Below are positions 19,075-31,204 of a stretch of DNA of 64,000 bases, piece by piece. Source of the DNA: Globodera rostochiensis. Its lineage: Eukaryota > Nematoda > Chromadorea > Rhabditida > Heteroderidae. The position numbers were made by a program, and so were the translations under genes. Numbering within the stretch: the first letter of the stretch is position 1; every line of letters begins with the position of its first letter. Below the pieces are notes generated by a model, which was not told the DNA's origin, searched no databases, and saw nothing but the letters and a program-made list of their open reading frames with translations. Location: NCBI GenBank assembly GCA_018350325.1, contig JAEVLN010000004.1, forward strand, positions 1,364,001 to 1,428,000, written 5' to 3'.

Positions 19075-22000
19075 CCGATTAATTCGCACGAAAGTGATTG
19101 TTAAGCCCTCCGGAGGCTCTGTTATTTGATGTTATTTCATTTACCAGTACTGTGTGGTTGAGATTGTGTAAAGTCTACGAAATGCCGATGGAATTTATTT
19201 GATCCGATCCCTCTGTCTCTTGCACATCTCCGACCTAACCGCATCCCCCTGGGGCCAGGCAAGACTGGGGAACTTCTAACAAAAATAAAAATATTGGGGT
19301 AATAAAAATAAAGGTTTGACTTTCACTCATTATCCAACCTAGGCTAACAAGGTGTTCAAGCGGTTCAAGTTGGGTACTGACATTCTGATTGTGGGACTGA
19401 ACGGTTTGTTCATGTTTTTCATATTAAACACTAGGTCAGAAGAATCAACCTCATTCTTTTGAAATTTTCAAATGTGAATTTATCCAATTTTAACTTTCTT
19501 TTATTTTGGGGGAAAAGGTTTTGTCCAAATTTGCCGGTCCCCGCGCTCTTCTCCCGTTAAGGGGGGGGGGGGAGGGATGGCGCGAGGGATTGTCCCATTC
19601 CGCCGCCCCCCCCCCTAAAGGCTTTCCTTTTTTTGTTCGGGAAAATTGAATTTTTCGGCAGAATCCCGAAGGTGGCGGGAGGGGGGGGGGGGAAGGCCAT
19701 TAAGAAGCCGAGGCGAAAGCGAACAACTCACACAAAAAGGGCATTTTCCCTCCTGAGCAATGAAAATGATACGAACAAATTTGTGATGACTGCCGACGGC
19801 GGGCGGCGGCGGCGGCGCCGCAAGGCACAGACAAATAAATTTGCTCATTTTCTGACGTCAACGGATGGGCCCCCCGGCCGCCGCCTTCAGGCACATCCCC
19901 TAAGGGGCTGACTGATTGTATATTTCATTGTTTTTTTGTGTACGGTAGGATTCACCGCCCTTTTTTTGTGTCTGCGCAAATCCATGCAGAACATTTTGAG
20001 AGTGATCAATTTCAATAAAGGCGTGATCAGGCTTTTAGTTCCGGCCACCAGCATTTTGTTCGGGAGTTTTGTTTTTGAAATTCAAAAAATTCTTAAAATC
20101 CACGGTAGCGCAATTTTTTATGAACATTCGTTGTGCCGCAAATTTATTAAAAATGGCACAATTTTCCTGCTGGGGACCACCGTATAAAAATCGCTTAGGA
20201 CTAAAACTTTCTTTAATTACCCTCGGGGGCAATTAAAAATTGATTAATTAATTAATTTAAGTACCTTCTCTTTCTGCCCAGTTGTCCAATTTGTTTTCAT
20301 TCTGAACATTTAGAAGTATAGCCTAATGTTAAATCAACACAATGGCACCAAAACGCCATCGTCGACTGTTGTTGGCGCTTTTGCTGTATTATCCAATAAT
20401 TTCCGCAAAAAAAAAATCCAAGTTTTTTTTCTTCATACACTTTTTATTGCCCTATGTGGATGCCTCATAATTCCTTCCCGATGGCCACATTAAACACTTT
20501 TTGGCCATTCCGATCTGCCCATTTCATTTATTTATGGCCCCTCCGGCGATGTACCCACCGCATTCCCACACTTCCCCCGGAGGGCTGGGGGGGGATACCT
20601 ATCGATCCACAAAGTCGACGCGAACTCCTTGGGGGAGGGGGGGGCAAATATATTTTGTCGAGAGTCTTGAGAGTCGCCTCCGGGGCAGAGACCACTAGTC
20701 AACCGCCCAAACTAAACATCCATCCCCCGGGGGGCTTCTTCACCCGTCGCCCCATCCCCAGAGGGCTTATATGTATTCTTTCTTCATTATAAGTCTTTGT
20801 CCGTCCAACCACCACACAGGTGCACACACACACACACACTCAGATTTTTTAAACTTGAAACAGGCAGACGTCGTCCCCCGAGGGTATGACCCCCCCCCCC
20901 CCCCGGGGAGGGGGGGAGGTGAGGAAGAAGCCCCTCCAGGTGACACAATGAGCAAAACTGAGACACACACACAGACACCTCATTCGGCCTGTTGTTGCCC
21001 TAAGCTATAGGGGATGCTATAATTCGTAGTCTCGACTCGGCAAAATCAAATTTCTCTGTTTTAAGCCTTGGTCTCGAGTTTCGTTGCTAATTCTCGGTTT
21101 CGGGCTCAGTACCTCTCGGTTTATTCAAACCTTAACCATTCCTGCAGCTATATATAAGCACAAACATTGCATTGCATCACTCTGAAAATCGTCCCCTGGG
21201 GGGGAGCACTCCCCCCACTGTCGCCCGGTGTCCCATTAAATCATAAAACTTTCCCCGATTTTTGCCTCTGATCACTTTGATGACCGTCCAAACGATGAAA
21301 TTGCCTCATTAACTGCACAGAATGGCATTTGAGAGACTATTAAATTTATGAATCCGCCCCTTTTTTTTGACTTTTCTTTGCAATTTTCCAAGCTAAGCCG
21401 TGCATTTTTTGTTTATTTATGCCTCTCTAAAACATCATTAAGCGGTCGCCCGAAAAAAAAAGTTTCTTCAGTTTTTGTTTCTTCTTTCATTTGCGAGTGT
21501 TTCTTCTGCCCCCGAGGCGTTTTGAGTGGACGGGCATATCGCCAAGGGCGCCGATGTTCTCAAAGCTTTATCAATTTCCCGGGGGCCTAAATATTGTCCC
21601 TGGGGGAAAGGGGGGCGGAACTCTCGGAGGAGCCTTTTCCTTTTTGAAAGTCTTGTAAAGCATCGCTTTTCTCGAGGGGACAATGTTCTCGCCTCTCAAA
21701 CGGAGAAGAGTCTCCCCGAGCCCTCCGGCATTTTCCCCCTTCAATATCGCCCCGGGGGGATAAGGCGCTGTCAACATCAAAAATTATAATGCCAAAAGAT
21801 TACATTACCGGGACAGAGTTTCGGGGACGGGTTTGGATAGACGAAAAAGAGTTTAGGGGGGCGGGGGGGGCTGGAAGAACTCGGGGACGGGGTTTAGGGG
21901 GGCGGCGGGGACGGGGTTTCGGGGATGGGGGGCTGGAAGAACTCGGGGGCCGGAGACGGGGGTTAGGTGGGCGGGGACGGGTTGTTTCAGGGGGGGGGGG

Positions 22001-22257
22001 GAGTGTGACCAAAGCGGAAATTGAATTCAATTGGGAAGAAAAATCTTTGCGGGCCGTCCCCTCGGGGCATAAATAGACGCATCGTCAAATACAAATCAAA
22101 ATCTTTCAAACTTTTGCATCATTTCTTGTACATATTTTATATAGATAAACTTGAGTTGGACTCGCGAGAGATAATATTTATTTTTCTGATCAATGGCGCT
22201 GAATTGTCCCGGTCTTTAATTGACATTTCGTCCCACAGACAGAGGCACCGCCATTCA
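19075..22257. other. Gene-poor, G/C-tract-rich intergenic region
   Basis: No complete gene could be built. Possible isolated exons: 19343-19411 (after CCTAG; reads ANKVFKRFKLGTDILIVGLN) and 19950-20065 (after GTAG; FTALFLCLRKSMQNILRVIN), both weak. ATG 20341 opens 43 codons beginning MAPKRHRRLLLALLLYYPII, which look like a signal peptide. At 19560-19620, 20570-20650, 20885-20930 and 21780-22010 there are long G or C tracts. The last is a G-rich tandem array (CTGGAAGAACTCGGGG repeated). 20996-21120 is a TCTCGG/CTCGAG-rich repeat. CA repeats lie at 20820-20840. Confidence 0.4.
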
Positions 22258-25200
22258 ATGGCCAACACTGAACATGGCTTTTATTGTCCCTCCGCCTCCT
22301 GCTCAGCATCAACAAGTTGTTCCTCGTCTTCAACACGTTCACCTTCATCTTCATTATCACATGACGTCGCACTTGTCACATTGTTGCCCAATCGCTGCCA
22401 TTCCGATCACTCCAATTGCATGTTGGCCTCAAGTCCGAGCAGTTCAGCAGCAGCAGCAACAACAGCAACGACAAGTTGCTGTCCCATGAGCTGTATCAGC
22501 CCCTCAACCAGTGCCTTTCGCTGTGCCTCTGAGCTGTATGTACATTTGTTGCAATAGTTGCAATACGATTTTAGTGAATTGTTTCTGATACTAATTGAGG
22601 CCCAATTAATTACAAATTAAAAGCATATATAAATTTTGAAAATCCTGTCTTTTCAATTCCAAATTTTTGCCAATTACAGTGCCCCGCGGCGCTGCGCGCC
22701 GCAAACATTCGCTTCAATACGTTTCCTGCCGCTTCTGTTGGTGCTCGGCGGTTGCTTTGCTGCAATGTGCGCGGCGTCCGCCTCCGTTGTGCTCGACAGG
22801 CCGGACGCGGCCCGATGCACGCGCAATTCCATCAATCTTGGCAATATCATTGAGACACTGATGCGCGACTACGACATTCAGTGCGTTCGGTTTAGGCCCA
22901 TCTGTTGGGAGATCAATGATCTCGAGTTGGGCTCTCAAACGCCATTTAATTGCTTCTCGAGATCATGGTCCCAATATTGGTGCTTCGATTCGATTCACTC
23001 TCGAGATTCGAGACAGCCACCAGTTTAGCCTGATGCTTAAATTGTTTTCGAGATCCGATAACTGGATACCTTCTCGATTCTGTTGGCACATTTCATTCTC
23101 GACTGACACCATTAGGGGGTTTTCCCGACCACCGACTTGACGCCCCGGGAGAACTCCGACTTCCCAACCCCTGAGGGGTCGAGGAGTAATTAAGCCCTAT
23201 TCTGCTGAATCAATTGCGAAATATTTTCAAATTTAAAATTCAGTTTGCTTCCGGAAGCGGACGGAGTGAATGTGACCATTGAATTGCATGTTCAGGTGTG
23301 TCTAAATTTTAAAATAATAAAAAATAGCAAATTTTGTTTAGGGCATCTCCAAAATATCGGAAATCACTGCCGACTTCGGTTGGTTTATTAAATCAATTTA
23401 TTGCAAAATGTTTTATTTTCAGAATTGGACATTATGTACAGCGAAATATGGTCCAAATTGTTTAGAAGAAATTCCTAAAATTTCAAAAAAAAATTGTTCC
23501 AGGCTCGACCCTCGGCTTAGTTTCAAGCATTTGAATGTGTGCACCACCAACATAACGCTGAAGTAAAGGCATTGTTTAATCGACCTTTTGCTCCCCGCCG
23601 GGGGTTTCCCCCGTTTTCTTCCCCCGACATTTTTGGCCCGGTTTCTTGCCCCCCGGGGCCGTAGTAAAAGAAGGTGGTAATGGTTAAATAACCACAACCA
23701 TGGTGGTTAACCGGTAGTAAATGAGAAACCATGAGCTCATGGTCACTTAACCACGATATACAACCACCATGGTTGGTGGTTTGGCAACAGATAGTAAAAG
23801 AAGCAGGTTGATGGTTATTTAACCAGAGATCATGGTTAAAATGCAACCCTGACCCGACCCATGGTTGCAAATATTTTAAAATTTTGTTGAAAATTCAATA
23901 AAAAAGATAAAAATACCAAATAAACTTTATTAAATAGAAGAAAGTCTCCTCTACAAAGCGATATAAAATTTTATATCGAATTTTAAGCATAGATATTTTT
24001 AATTTAATTTTGAAAATTGTTACTTAAATTCCGATAAAACCGATTCAAAACCCGCATTAAATTCTCAATTTTTATTTTCTATTGATGAATTCGTGATCAG
24101 TGCATCAAATAACCCATTTGCAGACAATTTTTAGAAAAAAAAATTTTCAAAAATTTTAACCAAAAGGGCACCCCCCCCCCTATAGGTTTTTGGACTACTT
24201 AATTATAGTTCGAATAATTATCACGAATAGTATTGGCAATTTGCGCAGGTATTTCTTTATCATATTGCTAAAATTAATCTATTTAACAATTATGATTAGA
24301 GTAATAGAGATCCGAAGACCACAAAATACACTGAAAATTGGGGTAAATTTGAGAAAAAAATGCCCGAGGGCTTGGAAAAATTGTCTGCAAAAATCCATTT
24401 TGAGAGAAAAGCCAAAAATATAATGAAATTATATTGACTAAAAAGGCGCTCTAATTCTAAAATTTTTTTAAATGAATGCTATTTCCGGGCTTCTCTTGTC
24501 AAACCCTATTAGCAAAAAAAACATGTAAAAACTTGAAAATCCGCTCTCTAATTATGATGATAAAATATTTTAATTTAGATTTATGTTAGCTAACTAAGCT
24601 CAAGGCTCTCAGAACGCCTCATGGAAAATGCCATAATTTTGGATTGCCATATTTCCAAACTTGCCATATTTTAGACTTAGTGAAAATTCTCATTTTTTGA
24701 GAAAAAAAGATTCCCGAAAAATAGTGCTTCTTGATTATGTCAATTTGGGTTGCAAATCCTTAGTCAAAAATTCAAAATTTTCTCGGCGGCGCCTACCGGC
24801 ACCGTCAACCCCCCCCCCCCCCCCCCGAAAAAAATGTTTGTTTTTTTGAAAATTCCTTAAGAAAAATTGCCATAAAAATGCCATATTTTTGAGCTGGTTG
24901 CCATATTTTTGCCCCGTTAATGCTTTAAAAATGCCATATTTTTGGAGCCGGTTGCCATATTTCTCGAAGGTGATCTGAGAACCTTGACTAAGCTAATAAA
25001 GCATCCATTAAAATAAAATTATTTTGATGATCTTATTGATAGAAGAATGTTTTTGGAAAGGGAATACATTTTTTTACAGCAATAAAAACATATTTATCAA
25101 AAAGCTTATGAAAAAGTGCAGAGTTTAAGCTTTCAATTATTGTTTGCAAACATTTCAGTTATTATAAAACTTTGTTAGCTCTTTGGTCCATAATAAAACT

Positions 25201-28200
25201 TTGCAATAAATAATAATGCTGGTGGTTATTTAACCTTGTAGTAAAAGAACATAGTTCGGGGTTAAATGACGGTGGTTGATGGTTCCTCCCTCCGTTATTT
25301 GACCAGCTTCTTTTACTACTATATTTCGCATAGTTTGCGGTTGTTTGACCACGTCAAACGACCATGGTTAACTGACCGGGTTAAATAACCACCTTCTTTT
25401 ACTACGGCCCCCGGGGTTTTTGCCCCCTCCCGACTCCCAAGATTTTTGGTCGGACCCATCCCCAAAGGGTCGGGGGTGGGAACCCCCCGTTTAACGTTTA
25501 TAACGTTTAATAATTTTAATTTAATTTTTAGAAGTGATTTTCGCGCACGCGTCTGGACACCGGACACGTGTAAAGCATGCAAATTGCGTGTGTTTAATGT
25601 TTTGCAAATGCTTAAGGCATCATCAACTCCAAGGGCTCTTCAATTCACAAAAGCCCATCGGAAAATACAGTAAAAAAAAATTCCCATTTTTTGGGTTTTT
25701 AAATTCTCTTCAACAATTTTTTAGTTTGTCATCCTTTACGAGCATGGCCTTGTGTGGTCAAACTTCAGGTCCATTTTAACTTTGAATTGCATTTTGTAGC
25801 AGAAACAAACATTTTCAGACTGAATGTGAAAGCGCCGTGCAAAATGGACTTGGTAGAAATTTTTTAAAAATTTAAAAAAAAATTCAAATTTGCCAGAAAA
25901 TGTTCCCCTTCGACTCGATTGTGTGCCAACTGATCTTCGAGTCGTATTCCTTCAACACGGAGGAGGTTCGACTTGTTTGGCACGAGAATCCGGTGACGGT
26001 AGGCCTTTCTTGCTTTATGGCATTTTGTCAATGGAATGGCCCAAATTTGTGCCACTCTTTTCAAAATTTGTTGGCACAGATGATGGAGAGGGTGGAACTG
26101 CCCGACTTCGACCTGATCGGCTGGGGCACGGACCACCAGCGGTTGGAATATCCAAACGGAATTTGGGTGTGCCAACTTTTGCCCGAATTTTCACTAAAAA
26201 AAGTTTTGGCATTTTCTGTTTCAGGATCGAGCCCAAGTGAAATTCACTTTTGCGCGGCGGTGAGTGAAATTCCTTTTTTGAAAAAAAACAAAAAATGTTG
26301 TTTAGGTACGGCTTCTACTTGTTCCAGTCGTATTTTCCGACCAGTTTGACGGTAAAGTAATTGATGGCATTTTCATTAAAAAGCTCAATCGGATTGATGC
26401 AATCCAAATTTGAGCCCGGTCGGAAAGTGATCATTCATTCTCGAGTTGAGTAACTCGAAAGTCTCGAATCTAAATCCTCCGAGAATCTTCAAAACTCTGC
26501 TCCGAATGGCTCCGGGACTTAATTAAGCAAAAACCCAAGGCTTCGGCTTCAACTTATTTTGACCCGAATATGGGCCCGAAGCTCTAACAAAGCAACAGAG
26601 TTGCCCATTTTCTTGGAATTTTTGCCGATCGCAGGTGATCAGTTCGTGGGTGGGCTTCTTCTTCGACGTGCGTTCCGTGTCCGCCCGCATCACTTTGGGC
26701 GTCTCTTCACTTCTCGCGTTGACCTTTCAATTCGGAAATGTGCTAAGGTTTAAATTTTGGTTAAAAAAATGTTTTCGTTTCAATTAAAATTTGCAAAAAC
26801 CCCTCAAAAAATTTCAGACATTTGCCACGGGTCAGCTACATAAAGGTAAAGAAGAAAGTGTTGAAAGCATAAATTAAAAATTATTTTTGTTTCAGTGCCT
26901 CGATGTGTGGATGATTTTCTCTGTGATATTCATTTTTATGTGAAATATTTTATTTAAATTAAATTACAAAAAATTAAAATTTTTAGGACATTGGTGGAAC
27001 TGTCCGTAATATGTCAAGTGCGTTGCGTTTTGATCACTGCTTCAATTTGAAACAAACAAATTATTTATGCGATTTTCTGAAAGCTCTAAAATTTAATTTA
27101 AAAATAATAATATTTTAAATTAAAATTTTGGAAAAATCCTTCCGAATTAAAAACATTTTGCAGTTAAATCGATGGGAACGCGAGCGTCAAATTGGCTCCA
27201 AAGTGCTTGGCCATTGGCTTAACCAAATTCGCAAGACGCGCAAGCAAACGGCGGGCGCCGGCTCCGCTGGCAGCGGCGCGGAAGCGCCGGAGCGCGGCGT
27301 GCGCAAACGCTTTTTGCTGTCACCGCTGAAGCGACGTGCGTAAACAGAGAAAGCCATGAACTGATCAGTGATCAGAATTGAAAATGAACTGGCACTCCTG
27401 GGGGTCCTATCAGTGAGCAACAACAAAAACAGTCCGGATTGATTCGGATCAACTGATCGGAAAGAAAATGATCAGTCTTAAATGGTTTGATCCTGATCAA
27501 ACACTGATCAACAAAAATAAAACCAAACGGCACAAAACGATCTGTCCACTGATTAACTTGTCAAAAAGTGATCAGGGCCAAATGGGCAAATTTTGTTACA
27601 TTTATTGTGCCCTTTCAGTGACGCATTCGCCGTCCCCTCCGCCGCGCCCGCCAAATCAAAATCCGTTAACGCCGATCAGTCGGAGCGCGACGCCCACCGA
27701 TTTGGCAGCGAAAGAAAAGTGAAATAATTAATTAATTACCTTTAAATCTCTTAATTTTAATTGTTATTTAATCAAAAATTAAGCAATTAAAATAGCAACA
27801 ATCACTTTCAGATCGCCCCCATCGCCTACAATAGCGTGCCAACCGTACAATAATAACATCGCCGCCGGGGGTGAAAGTGAATTATTAAATAAATAAATAA
27901 AGAAAATAAACATTTTTAAAATTGAATTTCAGTGATTCGCGAGTCTTCCGTCAGCCGTTGGGCCACTTTCCGCGAGGGCATCCCCGCAGGCAAGTCGCGG
28001 CGATTGCCGGAGGGGGCGCTTTTAAAATTTAAAATCGAAAATAAAATTTCAGGAGGCGCCGGCGGCGGCGGCACAAGAGCAGCAGGTCTTGGCCAAAATT
28101 TAGAACACACCTTTTTTAGAGTTGGGGGGGGGGGAATCCAAAAATTTATTATTTAATTTAAAATATAAACTTTTTTTAGATGAAGCTCTTCTGTCCTCGA

Positions 28201-28548
28201 GAAATGTTTGTTTTTATTTTTAAAATAAATTTAACATTTTATTTTTGCGCATTTAGCGAAAGCCGCCCCGACTTTTGCGCTCAATTTGGGCTCAACTGAA
28301 GAAGCTGAACCCGTGCTTGGCCGAACGGGAATGGGCCATCACTTCCGTCCAGGTCGACCGAATATCGATGAGTGAGTTGAGGGGAAAATGCCATCATTCA
28401 TTGGCATTATTTATTGTCCCAAAAGTGGCATAATTAAAACTCCCAAATTTATAATCATTAAATTTCAGTTTTGTTCCCGCTGTCTTATTTGGTGTTCAAC
28501 ATGACCTATTGGATTTACTACTTGGCCAAGATTGGACGGCCACTTTGA
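22258..28548 (+). CDS. Cys-loop ligand-gated ion channel subunit (probable chloride type, ACC/LGC-like)
   Basis: About 20 short exons. The first is 22258-22535 and the second 22680-22880. The chain passes [40 protein letters not shown] and [22 protein letters not shown]. The Cys-loop has exactly 13 residues between cysteines. It continues with [39 protein letters not shown] (M1), [20 protein letters not shown] (into M2), [20 protein letters not shown] and [20 protein letters not shown] (M3). A long cytoplasmic loop spread over several small exons follows, then M4 [20 protein letters not shown]. Splice phases agree in the exons tested. The M2 entry has SAR where anion channels usually have PAR; Arg 0' and the preceding Ala still suggest anion selectivity. 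The [15 protein letters not shown] stretch resembles the nematode ACC/LGC-46 group. Before the hydrophobic leader ([18 protein letters not shown]) lies a Ser/Cys-rich extension of about 100 residues. It may be 5' UTR if translation starts later. Confidence 0.88.
23659..25407. mobile_element. 1.75-kb element with inverted ends and 9-bp target duplication, in a channel intron
   Basis: The left end CCGTAGTAAAAGAAGGTGGT and right end ACCACCTTCTTTTACTACGG are perfect complements. Both are flanked by CCCCCGGGG (23650-23658 and 25408-25416). Subterminal regions on both sides carry further copies of AGTAAAAGAA and GGTTATTTAACC/GGTTAAATAACC in either orientation. The AT-rich interior has no long open frame, so the copy is non-autonomous. 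A 9-bp duplication suits Mutator-like (MULE) elements, but hAT cannot be excluded because the duplicated sequence is palindromic. Confidence 0.85.
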
Positions 28549-29607
28549 GGGGCACAAAATATATTAGAGCTGCGCGCTTTTGTCGTTTATTGTTTTTTAA
28601 TTTAATTGCAAAAACAATTTTGAATAAATCATTGGAATTATTTCTTAAAATGTTTTCGAAAAAATTCGATACATCACTTGCACACCGGTTGTATTCTCTT
28701 AATCAGTGTTTTGGTTGATCATACCACATTTATTAGGGTCTGAACAATGTCAGGTCATTGATCAGAAAAAATTTGAATTTTCTATTTTTTCTTTCACTAA
28801 TTAAAATAATAAATCCCTTAATTTCCTGCGGTGTGGCAAAAGTGCACCTTATGGCCCCCGGCGACAAATTGCCGTTTATAAACAACTCCATGGATTTTCT
28901 GATCAGCGCCCATGTACTCGAAACATTTTTGGGATCCAATAAAAGCTTATGAGAAAGTGTGGCTTAAATGTTTGATCGCTTGGCAATGCGAAAATATTGA
29001 AAATTTTAAAAATTGAATTGTAACAAAAATCGAACAATTTTTAGCATTGTATCCAATCCAACAAAAATAGATTACAAAGAACGCACATTTTTATGCAATG
29101 CTTTGGTTGGTGACCAATTTGACTTGTCAGGTGCTCACTCAATTTCCCTATCGATAAAGATCATCCGCCGCCGCCGTCCGTTCCATCAAATGACCGACCA
29201 AAACTCTCTCTGCTGATCAGCCCCTTTTGCCACGGGTCGCCGCCGTAATTTGTGCCTTTGTCTTCGATATATTCGTCGATTAAATCCCCTCCCCCCCCCC
29301 CAGACATTTTCTCACATTTTCTGACGCTAAAACTTTCTGCCTCTGGGCACAATAAAAATGCATTTTTCATTTTACACCTTTTTCCTCTAATTCCAAAGTG
29401 GTGACGGACGGACGGACGCTGGGGACGCGGCTTATTCATTTTTGCATTCCTTTAATTTGCTAAAAACGACAAAAGTGAATCGTTTTGTTAATTTTTGATT
29501 TTATTTCTTACCATTAAATTCAATCATTTCCGATGCAAAATTTAATTTAATTTACAAAAATAGGTATCTTTATTCAACAAAATCTCACTCTTAACACTGC
29601 AAAAGTA
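28549..29607. other. Intergenic region
   Basis: No gene recognised. The sequence is AT-rich, with a short run of CCGCCGCCG at 29165 and a C tract at 29285-29300. The 3' part is the presumed promoter and 5' UTR of the eIF4E-like gene. Confidence 0.4.
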
Positions 29608-31204
29608 ATGAGGACGAATTCTGTTACAATTGTTGCCAAAAAGACGCTAAATCTCCCAAATGAATTGGAACACCGGTGAGTGAGTTGATAATTAATTAAT
29701 TGGTAGGGATGCTCAAGAGTTGAACCGAGAATCGAGACCGAGAAATGACACCAAGACTAGAGATCGAGATCGAGACCCAAAAACCGAACAATTTCTCGGT
29801 TTGAGACCCGAGGCCAAGACTCTCGAGCATCCCTAATAATTGGTGCACAGTTTTTCCTGCTCTTTACGGCAGGCATAACGCCAAGGAAAATGCAAAAATT
29901 CAAAGTTAAGATCGCCACATAATTAATTAGCTGCTAGAATTTTTAAAAGAAATTCCCTTTTTAAATAAAACTGCTCAAACTTTAAATTCTATAGAAGCTA
30001 CTCGACTTCTTCGGCATTGGCACATTTTTCTATGTCAGCAAATTTCTCTCAACTTTCAATCAGCCCAACCAGATGGACTCTGTGGCGGTTCGATTGTCAC
30101 GATTTGCCAAATCATTGCTCATCAGTAACATGTCCATTCTGTGTAAGCATCCAAATGGAATAAACAAAAATTCAACAATTTATTTAAATCAGGTTGAGGT
30201 GAACAAATTGCGATTGTTGTCCAATAAGGACAATTTGGACGATGGCCACGACCGATGGGAGACGTATTTGGAACGAGTGAATTGCTTTGATAATCAGCAA
30301 ACATTGCTGAGGGTTGCGAACGCATTTTTGCCCAGCAAATTGGCCAAAAGCGTTTGTAAGTTTTAAACTTTTCGTTTTATCGCCGAGCTCGAGACCGTCA
30401 CGAATACACAAAAAGCTGATTTGTCTGGCGGTCTTGAATCTCAGACGAGACCGACTCGAATACACAAAAAGCTGATTTGCCTGGCGGTCTTGAATCTCAG
30501 ACTCTGAAGGATAGAATATTATCGTTTCGACTAGAGATCGGACCGATCGAGATTCTCGATCTAAATCCTGACGAGTTTTGGATCGATCGATCGGTCCTCA
30601 AGTCCGAGCTCTAGTTTCGACTATCGATCAGAGTTCATAATGTGCCTTCTGATCACCAAACTAAAGTACCTCCTTATTCCTTTGTTTCAGTCTTCAACTA
30701 TAAATTAGGCGTTGCAATATTCCGCGAAAACATTCCGCCAAAATACGAAAGTGCCAAAAACATCGACGGCGGCATCTTCGAGCTGCAACTGGCGACTTCT
30801 TCTGGGCGTCTAAGCGTGGAGACAGTGCAAAAATTTGACGCGCTTTTCTCACAAAGCCTTAGTCTTATGTTTGGCCTGCCGTTCCCAATTGCGTGCCATG
30901 TCCATGGGTTGTTCTACAGGTGCGAGGTCAACCCGGGCAAGAAGCGATTGGCATATAGGAACCAGATGGACTTACCATTCATTGCCAAGTTGGAGGTGCC
31001 ACCAATATCACGAAATAAAAAAAAAAAATAAATGAAATGGTTTAGGTGTGGATTGATCATCAACAACACAAAACATTGGTAAAGGAATCGCTGATCAATG
31101 CGATCAAGAATGTGATCAATGAGTTGGAAATTCCAATATTACGCTCATTCCATTTCCGCATCAATTATTTTCGCGCCCGGAATCTTAAAAATAAGAAATC
31201 TTGA
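29608..31204 (+). CDS. Divergent eIF4E-family (cap-binding-like) protein
   Basis: Five exons with matching phases: 29608-29675, 29995-30142, 30193-30355, 30691-30995 and 31046-31204. They encode 280 aa. The eIF4E fold is recognisable in order: RWTLWRF (family RWTLWY), RWETYLERVNCFDNQQTLLR (W....L..V..FDTV..FW), FNYKLGVAIFRENIPPKYES (Y..FK.GI.PMWED), NIDGGIFELQL (N..GGRW), then VWIDHQQHKTL. eIF4E binds the mRNA 5' cap through two stacking tryptophans. The first (TLW) is present. The second (MWE) is replaced by KYE, keeping the Glu, and GGRW is GGIF. Cap affinity may therefore be altered or lost. The N-terminal 35 residues are Ser-rich. Introns 1 and 3 each contain a small transposon. Assignment to eIF4E is by motif order; overall similarity is low. 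Confidence 0.6.
29704..29835. mobile_element. 132-bp hAT-like MITE, TAGGGATGCTC ends
   Basis: Inverted ends TAGGGATGCTC and GAGCATCCCTA, flanked by TTAATTGG and ATAATTGG (7 of 8 bases match). The interior is made of GAGACCGAG/TCGAGATC words. A relative lies at 60960-61063. It sits in intron 1 of the eIF4E-like gene. Confidence 0.75.
30391..30502. repeat. Tandem duplication of a 56-bp unit
   Basis: Two adjacent near-identical units start at 30391 and 30447 (GAGACCG...GAATACACAAAAAGCTGATT...TGGCGGTCTTGAATCTCAG), inside intron 3 of the eIF4E-like gene. Confidence 0.85.
30532..30613. mobile_element. 82-bp hAT-like MITE with perfect 8-bp target duplication
   Basis: Ends TAGAG and CTCTA, extended imperfectly (TAGAGATCGGACCG / GGTCC..GTCCGAGCTCTA). 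Both sides are flanked by GTTTCGAC (30524-30531 and 30614-30621). It is very short, with no coding capacity, in intron 3 of the eIF4E-like gene. Confidence 0.75.

Noticed and set aside
21789..22076. 95-codon Gly/Arg-rich open frame (GRGLGGRRGRGF)
   Set aside because: It follows a G-rich tandem array with long G runs. No splice context or conserved motif, so a composition artefact is more likely than an RGG protein.
25534..25779. Open frames continuing past exon ends in the channel gene (75-81 codons)
   Set aside because: Correct splicing gives channel motifs ([35 protein letters not shown]) in phase; the long frames are read-through of introns.
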